A DNA stretch of 33,059 nucleotides, taken from NCBI GenBank assembly GCA_035515515.1, contig DATJBC010000153.1, forward strand, positions 1 through 33,059, written 5' to 3'. This DNA comes from DATJBC01 sp035515515. Its GTDB lineage: Bacteria > Actinomycetota > Acidimicrobiia > Acidimicrobiales > UBA8190. The translations under genes and the position numbers were made by a program. Each line of letters starts with the position of its first letter. The stretch's first letter is position 1. The notes under the pieces were generated by a model that was not told where the DNA came from, did no database searches, and was given only the letters and a program-made list of their open reading frames with translations. Below, piece by piece: positions 7,613-15,831 of this stretch.

Positions 7613-8454
7613 GGCCGGGGCCACCGCTCGGGCGGGCTGGCCAGCGCCTCGGTGCGCCCGTAGCGCACCCGGTGCAGCAGCTCGCTGCCCATGGTCCCGG
7701 GCCTGGTGTCATAGGCGAGCAGCCCGACGTGGCGCAGGCGCGGGCCCACGACGGGGGACACCCGGTGCAGGGAGTAGCGGCCCTCGAAGACGAGGAGCGT
7801 GCCCGGCTCCATGGGCAACGTGAGGACCGAGGAGCCCTCGCCACCGAGCACGGCGCTCACGTCGTGGTAGCGCTCGTCGTCGGCGGACCGGATGCGCGGG
7901 GCCACCTCGAAGTCCCCACCGCGCTCGGCCGACTGGATGGCGAGCGACACGACGAAGTCGGTCTGGTCGAAGTGCCACTGCAGCTGGTCGCCGGGGCCCA
8001 TGACGGCCAGGTTGAGGGCCCCGAAGGGATCGGCGTACGGGAAGAGCGGGCCCCGGCCGACGATGGCGGCCACCAGGTCGGCGAGCGGCGCCCACTCGTA
8101 GAGCCGCCGCAGGGGCGACGCCAGGGGGATGAGGTCGTAGGCAACCGCCCCCAGCGCGTAGTCGCCCCACGTCACGCGGGGATGGCCGTCAGGGTAGGAG
8201 CCGGCGGGGACCTCGAGGTAGGCGGTGCCCTGGCCCCCCGAGCGATGCGCCCTGCCCACCAGCGACTGCGCGTCGTCCACCAGGGCGGCGACGCCGGCGG
8301 GGCCCACGAAGCCCGGCAACTCGGCGGCGCCCCGGGCGTCGAGCTCGGCGCGGGCGCGGGCCACCACGGCGCGGTAGGCCGCCGATCGCGCGTCGAGCAC
8401 CGGGTACCGCTCGAGATCGACCAGGGTTTCGGGTGCGGTGCCGACCCGTACCAT
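7609..8454 (-). CDS. 2-Oxoglutarate/Fe(II)-dependent oxygenase
   Basis: A 281-residue non-heme iron oxygenase. The metal triad is visible as WHFDQTDF (His161, Asp163) and SLHRVSPV (His230). The nearby RLRHVGLLAYD carries an Arg suited to bind 2-oxoglutarate. Because the middle residue is Asp and not Gly or Ala, hydroxylation or oxidative demethylation is expected and halogenation is not. It is probably cytosolic, with no signal peptide. ATG at 8454 has GAGGAG five bases upstream. It is the first gene of a two-gene unit with the fae homologue, which it overlaps by four bases. That pairing suggests a reaction that releases formaldehyde, such as O- or N-demethylation. The substrate cannot be read from the sequence. 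Confidence 0.8.
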   Translation of the reverse strand: MVRVGTAPETLVDLERYPVLDARSAAYRAVVARARAELDARGAAELPGFVGPAGVAALVDDAQSLVGRAHRSGGQGTAYLEVPAGSYPDGHPRVTWGDYALGAVAYDLIPLASPLRRLYEWAPLADLVAAIVGRGPLFPYADPFGALNLAVMGPGDQLQWHFDQTDFVVSLAIQSAERGGDFEVAPRIRSADDERYHDVSAVLGGEGSSVLTLPMEPGTLLVFEGRYSLHRVSPVVGPRLRHVGLLAYDTRPGTMGSELLHRVRYGRTEALASPPERWPRP

Positions 8455-8475
8455 CAGCGCTCCTCTCGGGCTGCG

Positions 8476-8481
8476 ACGCTA
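8476..8481 (-). promoter_or_regulatory. -10 box TAGCGT, promoter of the oxygenase-fae unit
   Basis: TAGCGT on the minus strand lies about 21 bases before the oxygenase ATG. The same hexamer on the plus strand at 8496-8501 serves the opposite direction. Confidence 0.4.
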
Positions 8482-8495
8482 CATCGGGCACCGGG

Positions 8496-8501
8496 TAGCG
8501 T
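8496..8501 (+). promoter_or_regulatory. -10 box TAGCGT, promoter of the amidohydrolase-sulfatase unit
   Basis: GGTAGCGTGGC occurs here and again, on the minus strand, upstream of the VOC gene at 13416-13421. The box is 20 bases before the GTG start, leaving room for the GGAGG site at 8509-8513. Confidence 0.4.
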
Positions 8502-8521
8502 GGCGCCCGGAGGTACGTGCC

Positions 8522-9730
8522 GTGCCCTACAACTCCGGGCGGGTCGCCCACGACGCGGACTCGCACATCATGGAGACCCCGACGTGGTTGCGCGACCACG
8601 CCGACCCGGGGATCCGCGACCGGATCGAGGTGCTCACGTACCCGGGGGGCAACGAGCTCAGGCAGACCGGCGACCCCGACGCGCAGCGCCGCGACCTGCT
8701 CGCCGCCTTCGACCGGCTGCGGGCCTTGCACGCCAGCGACGAGTACCGCGCCACCGAGGCCGGCGAGATCATGGCGCGCAAGAACTTCGCCGCCACGGGG
8801 TCGTTCATCGCCGAGGACCGCCCCCGGGCCCTCGACCTGCTCGGCTTCTCGAGCCAGCTCGTCTTCAACACCTTCCACAACCGTCGGCTGCGCAACTGGG
8901 AGCACGGCGGCGACCTCGAGCTGGCCTACGGGGCGGCGAGGGCGCACAACCGCGGCATGGTGGAGTTCTGCTCCGTGGACGAGCGGCTCCTGCCCACCTG
9001 CTACGTGCCCCTGGCCGACTTCGGGCGGGCCCGCGCCATGGCCGACGAGGCCATCGCCATGGGCGCGGCGGCCCTCCTGGTGGCTTCGGGGTGCCCGCCC
9101 GCGCACTCACCGAGCCACGTGGGCCTCGACCCCGTGTGGGCCCGGGCCCAGGAGGCCGGGGTGTGCGTGGTGTTCCACGTGGGGGGGACCGGCGACCTCA
9201 TCGACGCCCATTACTTCGTCACGGGGGTCCCCGTCCCGCCCGACTTCCACGGGGGCGAGGAGAACTTCCGGTCGGTGGACTACATGGGCATCCCCGGGCC
9301 GCCGGCGCAGACGCTGGCCACCATGATCTTCGACGGCGTGCTGGAGCGGTTCCCCGGGTTGCGGATCGGGGTGATCGAGCAGGGCGCGGTGTGGGTGCCG
9401 TCGTGGCTGCGGCAGATGGAGGCGGCGGTGGAGGCGTTCGGCCGGCACGAGGAGCGGCTGCGCGCTCTCACGCTTCGCCCCACCGAGTACGTGCGCCGTC
9501 AGGTCAAGTTCACGCCGTACCCCACCGAGGACGTGGGGTGGATCATCGAGCAGAGCGGCCCCGAGCTGTGCATGTTCTCCTCGGACTATCCCCACGTGGA
9601 GGGGGGCCGCCGCCCCCTCGAGCGCTTCGAGGCCTCCCTGGAGGGGGCCGACGCCGGGGCCCGGCGCCGGTTCTACAGCGAGAACTTCTGCGAGCTGCTC
9701 GGTCCCCGGCTCGCCGCCCTGGCGGCCTGA
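8522..9730 (+). CDS. Amidohydrolase-2 family metal-dependent hydrolase
   Basis: A 402-residue TIM-barrel hydrolase of the amidohydrolase-2 (ACMSD-like, COG2159) group, which act as decarboxylases or hydrolases on aromatic and other carboxylates. The opening DADSHIMETPTWL gives the DxDxH-like metal site, VVFHVGGTGDLID supplies the barrel His, and MFSSDYPHVEGG the final Asp. Other blocks typical of the family include LVFNTFHNRRLRNWEHGGDLE and YVRRQVKFTPYPTEDVGW. GTG at 8522 was chosen because GGAGG lies eight bases upstream; an extension to 8438 would be unusual for the family. It is followed after 20 bases by the sulfatase, probably in one transcript, and is divergent from the oxygenase-fae pair. 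The substrate is unknown. Confidence 0.85.
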   Translation: MPYNSGRVAHDADSHIMETPTWLRDHADPGIRDRIEVLTYPGGNELRQTGDPDAQRRDLLAAFDRLRALHASDEYRATEAGEIMARKNFAATGSFIAEDRPRALDLLGFSSQLVFNTFHNRRLRNWEHGGDLELAYGAARAHNRGMVEFCSVDERLLPTCYVPLADFGRARAMADEAIAMGAAALLVASGCPPAHSPSHVGLDPVWARAQEAGVCVVFHVGGTGDLIDAHYFVTGVPVPPDFHGGEENFRSVDYMGIPGPPAQTLATMIFDGVLERFPGLRIGVIEQGAVWVPSWLRQMEAAVEAFGRHEERLRALTLRPTEYVRRQVKFTPYPTEDVGWIIEQSGPELCMFSSDYPHVEGGRRPLERFEASLEGADAGARRRFYSENFCELLGPRLAALAA

Positions 9731-9750
9731 GCGCGTCGCCCGCCCCAGCC

Positions 9751-11214
9751 GTGCCCGACGCCCCCAACATCGTGGTGGTGATGTCCGACCAGCACCGGGC
9801 GGACATGCTGGGGTGCGCGGGGGACACCGGGGTGCTCACGCCGTGCCTCGACCGGCTCGCCGCGCAGGGCGTGCGCTTCTCGCGGGTGTCGTGCCAGGGG
9901 CCGCTGTGCATGCCGGCCCGGGCCTCGTTCATGACCGAGCGCTACGTGCGCGACCACGGCGTCTACACCAACTGGGCGGAGATCTCCCCCGACGACCCCA
10001 CCTACGTGTGGGCCCTGCGGGCGGCCGGCTACCACACCGCCCTGTTGGGCAAGGCCCACCTCTACCGGGACGAGATCGTGGAGGCCGCCCACATCGACGA
10101 CCTGGCCGAGCGCCTGATGGCGCTGGGGTTCGCCGAGGTGCACGAGACCGGGGACAAGTTCGTGGGCGCCGCCCCCACGCGCTACACCGACTACCTGCGG
10201 GACCGGGGGCTCCTCGACGCCTACCGCCGGCACATCGCGGACCGCGCCTACCAGGGGGACGACGAGCGGGGGACCAACCCCACCAAGCGCGTGCCCATGT
10301 GGGACGCCACGCCCATGCCGCTGCCCCTCGACGCCTACGTCGACACCTGGCACGGCGTCGAGGCGGTGCGGTGGATCGAGCAGTACGACCGGGCCGACCC
10401 CTTCTTCCTCTTCGTGGGCTTCCCCGGGCCACACGACCCCTGGGACGCCCCACGCGAGGCGGTGGCGCGCTATGGGGACGTGGAGATCTCCATGCCCCGC
10501 ACCACGCGCCGGCCGGCCGTGGAGTCGGCCGGCCGCTACGGGGCGCTGCTCAACGCCTTCCTGTGGCTGTCGGACTCCGAGACCATGACCACCGACGCCA
10601 TCCGCGGCATGCGCCGCGCCTACAGCGCCGACATCTCGGTGATCGACGACGCCGTGGGCGGCATCGTGGCCGCGCTCGACGCCAAGGGGATGCTCGAGGA
10701 CACGTGGATCGTCTACACGAGCGACCACGGGGAGATGGGCGGCAACCACGGGCTCATGTCCAAATGCGTGCTCTACCAGCCGGCGGTGCGGGTCCCGCTC
10801 ATCATCCGGCCCCCTGCCGGCTGCCCGGCGCGCGTGGCGGACGGGCTCGTCGACCACCTCGACGTGCCCGCCACGGTGCGCGCCATCGCCGGGGCACCCG
10901 ACCTCCCCGGAGGGGAGGGGCGTTCGCTCCTGCCGCTGCTCGACGGCGACGGCGCCCACGCGGGGCGCGCCGTGTCGGTGAGCGAGAACTGGGGCTTCGC
11001 CTCCTTCGAGACCGAGCGGTTCAAGATCGTGGTCGACGAGGACGCCCTGTCGCCGTGCCAGCTCTTCGACCTGGGCGAGGACCCCGACGAGGACCACGAC
11101 CTCCTGCCCGACCCCGCGGCGCGTCCCACCGTCGACGAGCTCATGGAGGCCGTGGTGCGCCCCTTCTTCCGCACAGCGCCCGCCCGGCCCCATCCCAGCG
11201 TCTTCACAGGCTGA
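9751..11214 (+). CDS. Type I sulfatase (alkaline-phosphatase superfamily)
   Basis: A 487-residue formylglycine-dependent sulfatase. It opens with NIVVVMSDQHRADMLGCAG, the metal-binding N-terminus (Asp13), and carries CMPAR at 53-57, where Cys53 would be converted to formylglycine. Further family blocks are GYHTALLGKAHL, FVGFPGPHDPWDAP, VYTSDHGEMGGNHGL (metal Asp and His) and SKCVLYQPAVRVPLII. No signal peptide is visible, so it may be cytosolic. The related phosphonate monoester hydrolases and choline sulfatases share this fold, so the ester cleaved is open. GTG at 9751 lacks a good Shine-Dalgarno sequence; coupling to the amidohydrolase 20 bases upstream is likely. No dedicated formylglycine-generating enzyme is seen nearby. 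Confidence 0.88.
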   Translation: MPDAPNIVVVMSDQHRADMLGCAGDTGVLTPCLDRLAAQGVRFSRVSCQGPLCMPARASFMTERYVRDHGVYTNWAEISPDDPTYVWALRAAGYHTALLGKAHLYRDEIVEAAHIDDLAERLMALGFAEVHETGDKFVGAAPTRYTDYLRDRGLLDAYRRHIADRAYQGDDERGTNPTKRVPMWDATPMPLPLDAYVDTWHGVEAVRWIEQYDRADPFFLFVGFPGPHDPWDAPREAVARYGDVEISMPRTTRRPAVESAGRYGALLNAFLWLSDSETMTTDAIRGMRRAYSADISVIDDAVGGIVAALDAKGMLEDTWIVYTSDHGEMGGNHGLMSKCVLYQPAVRVPLIIRPPAGCPARVADGLVDHLDVPATVRAIAGAPDLPGGEGRSLLPLLDGDGAHAGRAVSVSENWGFASFETERFKIVVDEDALSPCQLFDLGEDPDEDHDLLPDPAARPTVDELMEAVVRPFFRTAPARPHPSVFTG

Positions 11215-11280
11215 GGGCCCGGCCCGTCGGCGGGCGGCCCCCGACGACGCCCAGGCGGCCGGCGCCACGCCGCCGAGGTG

Positions 11281-11311
11281 AGGAAACACCTGCTCGCCCT
11301 AGGTGTTTTCT
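11281..11311 (+). terminator. Hairpin terminator after the sulfatase gene
   Basis: AGGAAACACCT pairs with AGGTGTTTTCT through 11 positions, one of them G-U, around a nine-base loop. The right arm is T-rich, as in an intrinsic terminator. It sits 66 bases after the sulfatase stop. Confidence 0.6.
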
Positions 11312-11356
11312 CTGATCCATTGTTCCCACGATTCCGACAAGATCACGCCATGCCAA

Positions 11357-11389
11357 GCATCCGATAGGGGGACGACTCCTATCGGATGC
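11357..11389 (+). promoter_or_regulatory. Perfect 12-bp inverted repeat in the leader of the DUF5666-like gene
   Basis: GCATCCGATAGG and CCTATCGGATGC are perfect reverse complements around a nine-base loop, 125 bases before the GTG at 11515. No T-run follows. It could be an operator, an mRNA stem or a small-RNA element; nothing selects between these. Confidence 0.6.
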
Positions 11390-11514
11390 GGCAGGCAGCA
11401 CCACCGCTCGTCCCGCAGAGGCGGACGGGACGCAGCGGAGGGGCTGCGACTCGAGAGGGGCACCGGCCCGGCGGAGCGCCGAGCCGGGCGAGTGCCGGAA
11501 AAGGGGGCCGTCCC

Positions 11515-12978
11515 GTGGCAAGGGGCTGGCGGATCGTAGGGGTCGCCTCGGTGGCGACCGTGGTGGGGATCGTGACGGGCACCGCGGCGGTGGCCACGAC
11601 CGTTCGGGTGGGGACACCCGAGAAGGTGTCGGGGAACGTGGCGTCGGTCAACGGGTCGAGCGCCCCGGGCAGCTGCGGGACGGCGGGGTCGGCGGGCGAC
11701 TTCACGGTGTCGTCGGACGGCGCCACCGCCACCGTCGACGTCGGGGGGAGCACCACCAGCTACAAGGAGCGGGGCGTGCGCTCCCCGTCGTTCGCGGATG
11801 TGTGCGTGGGCGACAAGGGCACGGCCCGCGGCGTGGTGTCGGCGCCGAACGTGCTCGCCGCCACCTCCGTCACCGTGGTGCCGCCCCGCCCCGTGCGGGA
11901 GTCGGGCACCGTGGCGTCGGTCAACGGATCGAGCAGCGACGGAAGCTGCGGGACCTCCGGCTCGGCCGGGGCCTTCACGCTGTCGTCGAACGGCGCCACC
12001 AAGGCGGTGGACGTCGATCCGTCCTCCACCGTCTTCAGGGACCGTGGGGCGAGCGCGCCCTCCTTCGCGGACGTGTGCGTGGGCGACAAGGTCAAGGCCG
12101 TGGGCGCGCTGGCGTCCGGCGTGCTCGACGCCACGCGTGTGACCGTGGTGCCCCCCCACCCGGTGCGGGAGTCGGGCACCGTGACGTCGGTGAACGGGAC
12201 GGGGACCCCGGGGGCCTGTGGCGTGAGCGGCGCAGCGGGGGCATTCACGATGTCGTCGCACAAGGCCGTCGACGCCGTGGACGTCGACGGGTCGTCCACT
12301 GCCTTCAAGGAGCGCAACGTCGGCGCGCCCACCTTCGCGGACGTGTGCGTGGGTGACAAGGTGAGGGCCACGGGCACGCTGGTGTCCGGCGTCCTGCAGG
12401 CCACCCGGGTGACGGTGGTGCCCCCTCCCCCCACGCGGGTGGCGGGCACCGTCGTGTCGGTGGACGGGACGAGCACGCCGGGGGCCTGCGGCACGGCCGG
12501 AGCCGACGGGACCTTCACCGTGAGCGCCCACCAGGGCGCCGCGGTGGTGGACGTGGCGGCCTCCAGCACCACGTTCTCCGAGCGCAACGTCAGCGCGCCC
12601 TCCTTCGCGGACGTGTGCGTGGGCACCAAGGTCACGGCCCGGGGGACGAAGGCGTCCTCAGGGGCCCTCGACGCCACCTCGGTCACGGTGGCCCCCCCGC
12701 GCCCCAAGAAGGTGTCGGGGACGGTGCTGTCCGTGAACGGAGCGAGCACGTCGCAGACGTGCGGGTCGGCGGGCACGTCCGGCACGTTCACGGTGTCGTA
12801 CCACAACACGAGCTACACGGTCGACGTGGCGCCCACCTCCACCATCTTCAAGGAGCAGGGGGTGAGCGCCCCGAGCTTCTCCCTGGTGTGCACGGGCGGG
12901 ACGGTGCGGGCCCGGGGGATGCTGTACCCCGGCAACGTGGTGTCGGCGTCGGTAGTGACGATCGTCCCGTCGCGCTAG
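11515..12978 (+). CDS. Secreted protein of five DUF5666-like repeats
   Basis: A 487-residue exported protein. A signal peptide or anchor (residues about 5-28, WRIVGVASVATVVGIVTGTAAVA) is followed by five tandem repeats of 89-91 residues starting near 37, 127, 217, 307 and 398. Each begins SGTVxSVNGxS, continues with an SCGT or ACGT cysteine, FTVSS, VDVxxSSTxFKERxVxAPSFADVCVGDKV, then a DATRVTVVPPxP linker. The pattern of short strands ending in a GxKVxARG turn resembles DUF5666, an OB-like domain. Two cysteines per repeat may pair outside the cell. GTG at 11515 is preceded by AAGGGGG at eight bases and directly starts the signal sequence. The 3' end overlaps the convergent VOC gene by four bases. 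Role unknown; a wall-associated or binding function is likely. Confidence 0.75.
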   Translation: MARGWRIVGVASVATVVGIVTGTAAVATTVRVGTPEKVSGNVASVNGSSAPGSCGTAGSAGDFTVSSDGATATVDVGGSTTSYKERGVRSPSFADVCVGDKGTARGVVSAPNVLAATSVTVVPPRPVRESGTVASVNGSSSDGSCGTSGSAGAFTLSSNGATKAVDVDPSSTVFRDRGASAPSFADVCVGDKVKAVGALASGVLDATRVTVVPPHPVRESGTVTSVNGTGTPGACGVSGAAGAFTMSSHKAVDAVDVDGSSTAFKERNVGAPTFADVCVGDKVRATGTLVSGVLQATRVTVVPPPPTRVAGTVVSVDGTSTPGACGTAGADGTFTVSAHQGAAVVDVAASSTTFSERNVSAPSFADVCVGTKVTARGTKASSGALDATSVTVAPPRPKKVSGTVLSVNGASTSQTCGSAGTSGTFTVSYHNTSYTVDVAPTSTIFKEQGVSAPSFSLVCTGGTVRARGMLYPGNVVSASVVTIVPSR

Positions 12979-13370
12979 GTCGAGGGCGGGCTCGGCGGGT
13001 CCTCGAGCTGCTCCATGAACTCGAGCCGGATGCCTCCCGGCGCGTCGACGAAGGCGATCCGCCGCGTCCCGAACGGCCCCTGCACGACGGCCGGGCCCCA
13101 CAGCACGTCCCGGCCCTCGAGCTCGGCGTCGAGGTCGTCGGTGAACAGGGCGGGGTGCAAGAAGCACTCGCCCGGCAGGGCGACGGCGTCCTCGTAGATG
13201 GCCCGCGTGAACAGGGTGATCACGACGGGCCCGAGGAACACGTCGGCCCGCTCCGAGTCGTTCCAGTGCATGCGGTCGCGGACCTCGGCGCCCTGCGCGC
13301 GGTAGAACGCCAGCGCGGCGTCGAGGTCCGCCACCTTGACCGCCAGGTTGGCCAGCCCCGTCACGGTCAC
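12975..13370 (-). CDS. VOC-family (glyoxalase/dioxygenase-like) protein
   Basis: A 131-residue single-domain vicinal-oxygen-chelate protein. It starts TVTGLANLAVKVADLDAALAFYRAQGAEV, the usual first beta-alpha unit, and ends RRIAFVDAPGGIRLEFMEQL, where the Glu is the usual second metal ligand. The first ligand position is occupied by Asn in LANLAV in place of His, so metal binding and catalysis are uncertain. GTG at 13370 has GGGGGAG at a suitable distance, and a TAGCGT -10 box lies about 45 bases upstream. A stand-alone VOC gene like this often acts in detoxification or binding, but no substrate can be named. Confidence 0.82.
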   Translation of the reverse strand: MTVTGLANLAVKVADLDAALAFYRAQGAEVRDRMHWNDSERADVFLGPVVITLFTRAIYEDAVALPGECFLHPALFTDDLDAELEGRDVLWGPAVVQGPFGTRRIAFVDAPGGIRLEFMEQLEDPPSPPST

Positions 13371-13415
13371 GTCGCTCCCCCCTCGCCACGTCGCCGGCCG
13401 CCGGCGGCGCCGGCC

Positions 13416-13421
13416 ACGCTA
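13416..13421 (-). promoter_or_regulatory. -10 box TAGCGT for the VOC gene
   Basis: TAGCGT sits inside GGTAGCGTGGC on the minus strand, the same eleven bases as the promoter at 8496-8501. It is about 45 bases before the GTG start and just downstream of the stop of the GGDEF-EAL gene. Confidence 0.35.
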
Positions 13422-13441
13422 CCGGGCGGAGCCCGGGCGCC

Positions 13442-15520
13442 TCAGGCGTTGGAGGCCACGGGCTGGGCGAAGGCCCCGGAGAGGTTGGCCGTGAGGAAGG
13501 CCCTGGCCTCGCCGGCCTCGAGCGGGATGGCGAAGAAGAACCCCTGCCCGGCGTCGCACCCCTCGCGCTGGAGGCGGGTGAGCTGGTCCACGGTCTCGAT
13601 GCCCTCGGCCACGGTCTCGAGCCCCAGGGCGTTGCCCAGCTCCACCAGCGCGTGCACCAGGGCGACGCTCGGCCCGCCCCCGGCGGTGCCGGCGATGAAG
13701 GCGCGGTCGATCTTGATGATGTCGATGGGGAATTGCTGCAGGTAGGCGAGAGACGAGTACCCCGTCCCGAAGTCGTCGATGGCGAGGCGCACGCCCAGCT
13801 GCTTGAGGGCGTTGAGGCGCCGGCTGGCGTCGCCGGAGTCGCGCATGAGGGTGGTCTCGGTCATCTCGAGGATGAGGGAATGGGCGTCGAGGCCGGCGTC
13901 GTGCAGGGCGCGGCGGACGCCATCCACGAACCCCTCGGTCTCGAACTGCAGCGGGGACACGTTCACCGAGACCGCCGTGTCGAGCCCGAGGTCCTGCCAC
14001 TGGCGCACCTGGCGGCACGCCTCGTCCAGCACGAACGCGCCCACCTCGACGATGAGGCCGGAGTCCTCCAGCGCGGGGATGAAGGCGTCGGGCGGCACGA
14101 CCCGGCCAGAGGGCCGCCGCCAGCGCAGGAGGGCCTCCACGCTCCGGACCGTGCCGTCGGACAGCTGGACCACGGGCTGGAAGACGAGGAAGAACTCGCG
14201 CCGGTCGAGGGCGAGGCGGAGGTCGCGCTCGAGCTCGACGCGCGTCCGGAAGGTGCCGCGCATCTGCGGCTCGAAGCGCATGGCCCGGTTGCCGCCTCGG
14301 GCCTTGGCCTCGTACAGCGCCACGTCGGCGTCCATGAGCAGCTCCTCGGCCGAGGCGTACTCGCCCGCCACGATGCCGATCGAGGCCGACATCGACACCC
14401 GGGGCCGGGCCACGTCGTGCACGTCGAAGGGGCGGTTCAGGGCGTCGAGCAGGCGCTCGGCCGTGGCCTCGGCCACGTCCGCGGGGGATTCGACGAGCAC
14501 GACGAACTCGTCCCCGCCCAAGCGCCCCACCGAGTCGGACTGCCGCAGGGTCTGGCGCAGGCGCACCGCCACCTCGCGCAGCACCTCGTCGCCGACGCTG
14601 TGGCCCAGCGAGTCGTTGACGTCCTTGAAGCGGTCCAGGTCCACGAAGAGCACCGCCCCGGGCGCGCTCCCGTCACGCCGGCGGCGCTGCATCTGCTCGA
14701 TGCGGTCCAGGATGAGGGTGCGGTTGGGGAGGCCCGTGAGGGCGTCGCGGGTGGCCAGGCGCTCCAGCGCGTCGCGGGTGGAGCGGAGCTGGGTGATGTT
14801 GTGCGCCGAGACCACCAGGCCCTGCACCGTGGGGTCGCCCAGGAGGTTGACGATGCTCAGCTCGCAGGGGACCGGGATGCCCCCGTCGTGGCGCCGCAAC
14901 GCCACCTCGACGATGGTGGGACCCGTCCCGTTGTCCTCGCTGTCGAGCGACGCCTTGAGGGCGGCCCGCAGGGCGGGGCGGTCGGAGTACAGGGCCAGCT
15001 CCTCGAGGAGCGTCCCCTCAACCAGCCCCTGGTCGTGGCCGAGCATCCGGGTGATGGCGGCCGACACCGACTCGACCCGGCCGGAGTCGTCGAGGAGCAT
15101 GAGGATGGTGGACGAGTTGTGGACCAGGGAGCGGAAGCGCTCGGTGTCGTCGGTGAGCATCTCCCACCGGCGCCTGTCGGTGAGGTCGCGCACGCACCAG
15201 ATGAGCCCGTCGACAGGCGAGCTGCCCAACCGGTTGGCGCCGATGAGCTCCACCAGCTTCCAGCCGCCGCCCACCCGGACGCGCAGCTCGATGGGGGTGC
15301 CCACCTCCTTGCCTTGGACGCTCTCCAGCGAGGTGACGGCGAGCTCGCGGTCCTCGGGGTGCAGCAGCTCGAGGGCGCTCACCCCCACGATGTCGGCGGT
15401 GCTCACCTCGAACAGGCGCTCGGCCGCCGGGTTGCCCCACACCAGGTGCCCGGACGCGTCGGCCACCACGACGGCGTCGGGCAAGTCCAGGGCCAGGCTG
15501 TCCAGCCACGTGGGTTCCAT
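13442..15520 (-). CDS. PAS-PAS-GGDEF-EAL cyclic-di-GMP turnover protein
   Basis: A 692-residue soluble signalling protein. Two PAS domains (about 4-115 and 125-245) lead into a GGDEF domain (about 255-415) and an EAL domain (about 430-680). The synthase motif GRLGGDEFVV is intact at about 333-342, and the product-inhibition site RxxD (RQSD) lies five residues before it. The phosphodiesterase side keeps SVEALLRW, NVSPLQF, LEMTETTLM, DDFGTGYSSL, IKIDRAF and ETVAEGIE. Both activities therefore look possible, with the PAS inputs deciding the balance. No membrane segment is seen. ATG at 15520 is preceded by AGGAGG five bases away and was preferred to a GTG seven codons upstream. The gene is divergent from the histidine kinase at 15832, separated by 311 bases. 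Confidence 0.95.
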   Translation of the reverse strand: MEPTWLDSLALDLPDAVVVADASGHLVWGNPAAERLFEVSTADIVGVSALELLHPEDRELAVTSLESVQGKEVGTPIELRVRVGGGWKLVELIGANRLGSSPVDGLIWCVRDLTDRRRWEMLTDDTERFRSLVHNSSTILMLLDDSGRVESVSAAITRMLGHDQGLVEGTLLEELALYSDRPALRAALKASLDSEDNGTGPTIVEVALRRHDGGIPVPCELSIVNLLGDPTVQGLVVSAHNITQLRSTRDALERLATRDALTGLPNRTLILDRIEQMQRRRRDGSAPGAVLFVDLDRFKDVNDSLGHSVGDEVLREVAVRLRQTLRQSDSVGRLGGDEFVVLVESPADVAEATAERLLDALNRPFDVHDVARPRVSMSASIGIVAGEYASAEELLMDADVALYEAKARGGNRAMRFEPQMRGTFRTRVELERDLRLALDRREFFLVFQPVVQLSDGTVRSVEALLRWRRPSGRVVPPDAFIPALEDSGLIVEVGAFVLDEACRQVRQWQDLGLDTAVSVNVSPLQFETEGFVDGVRRALHDAGLDAHSLILEMTETTLMRDSGDASRRLNALKQLGVRLAIDDFGTGYSSLAYLQQFPIDIIKIDRAFIAGTAGGGPSVALVHALVELGNALGLETVAEGIETVDQLTRLQREGCDAGQGFFFAIPLEAGEARAFLTANLSGAFAQPVASNA

Positions 15521-15831
15521 CGATCCCTCCTCGAGTGGCACCTAGGGGATCGGCTGCCCGGGGGCGCAGCTGAACCGTGCGACCTGGGCGTTTTCCCGGC
15601 GATGGGCGCGGGGGCGGGGCGTCGGGCCGGCCCCGGTGGGGGCGGGACGGCGCTGATCGGGTGTATGCCCAGGTCACCTGGCCCGTGGCCGGGGCGCCGG
15701 GAACGGCTCCGGGCCGCGCGCGGCGGCGGGTCCCACCCGGCCAGCGGGTTCGGGTGTGTCTAGGCTGCGCCCGTCGAGCGGGTTCACGCCGGCGACAGGC
15801 TTGCCGCCACCGAGACAGGACAGGGGGTCGG
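15521..15831. other. Divergent intergenic region between GGDEF-EAL gene and histidine kinase
   Basis: There is no gene that I can support. TAGGCT at 15761-15766 is a possible -10 box for the kinase, with about 60 bases of leader. The AGGAGG site of the GGDEF-EAL gene is at the left edge. I looked for a c-di-GMP riboswitch core here and did not find one. Confidence 0.45.

Larger units (their letters stand above)
11215..11514. other. Intergenic region with two strong hairpins and a low-GC patch
   Basis: I see no convincing gene here. Bases about 11281-11390 are clearly richer in A and T than the surroundings. They hold a terminator-like hairpin (11281-11311) and a perfect 12-pair inverted repeat (11357-11389). 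The remainder up to the next gene is GC-rich leader. Confidence 0.6.

Noticed and set aside
13652..15763. Plus-strand open frames across the GGDEF-EAL gene
   Set aside because: The minus frame has all c-di-GMP enzyme motifs. The plus frames are His/Gln/Arg- or Ser/Arg-rich shadows.
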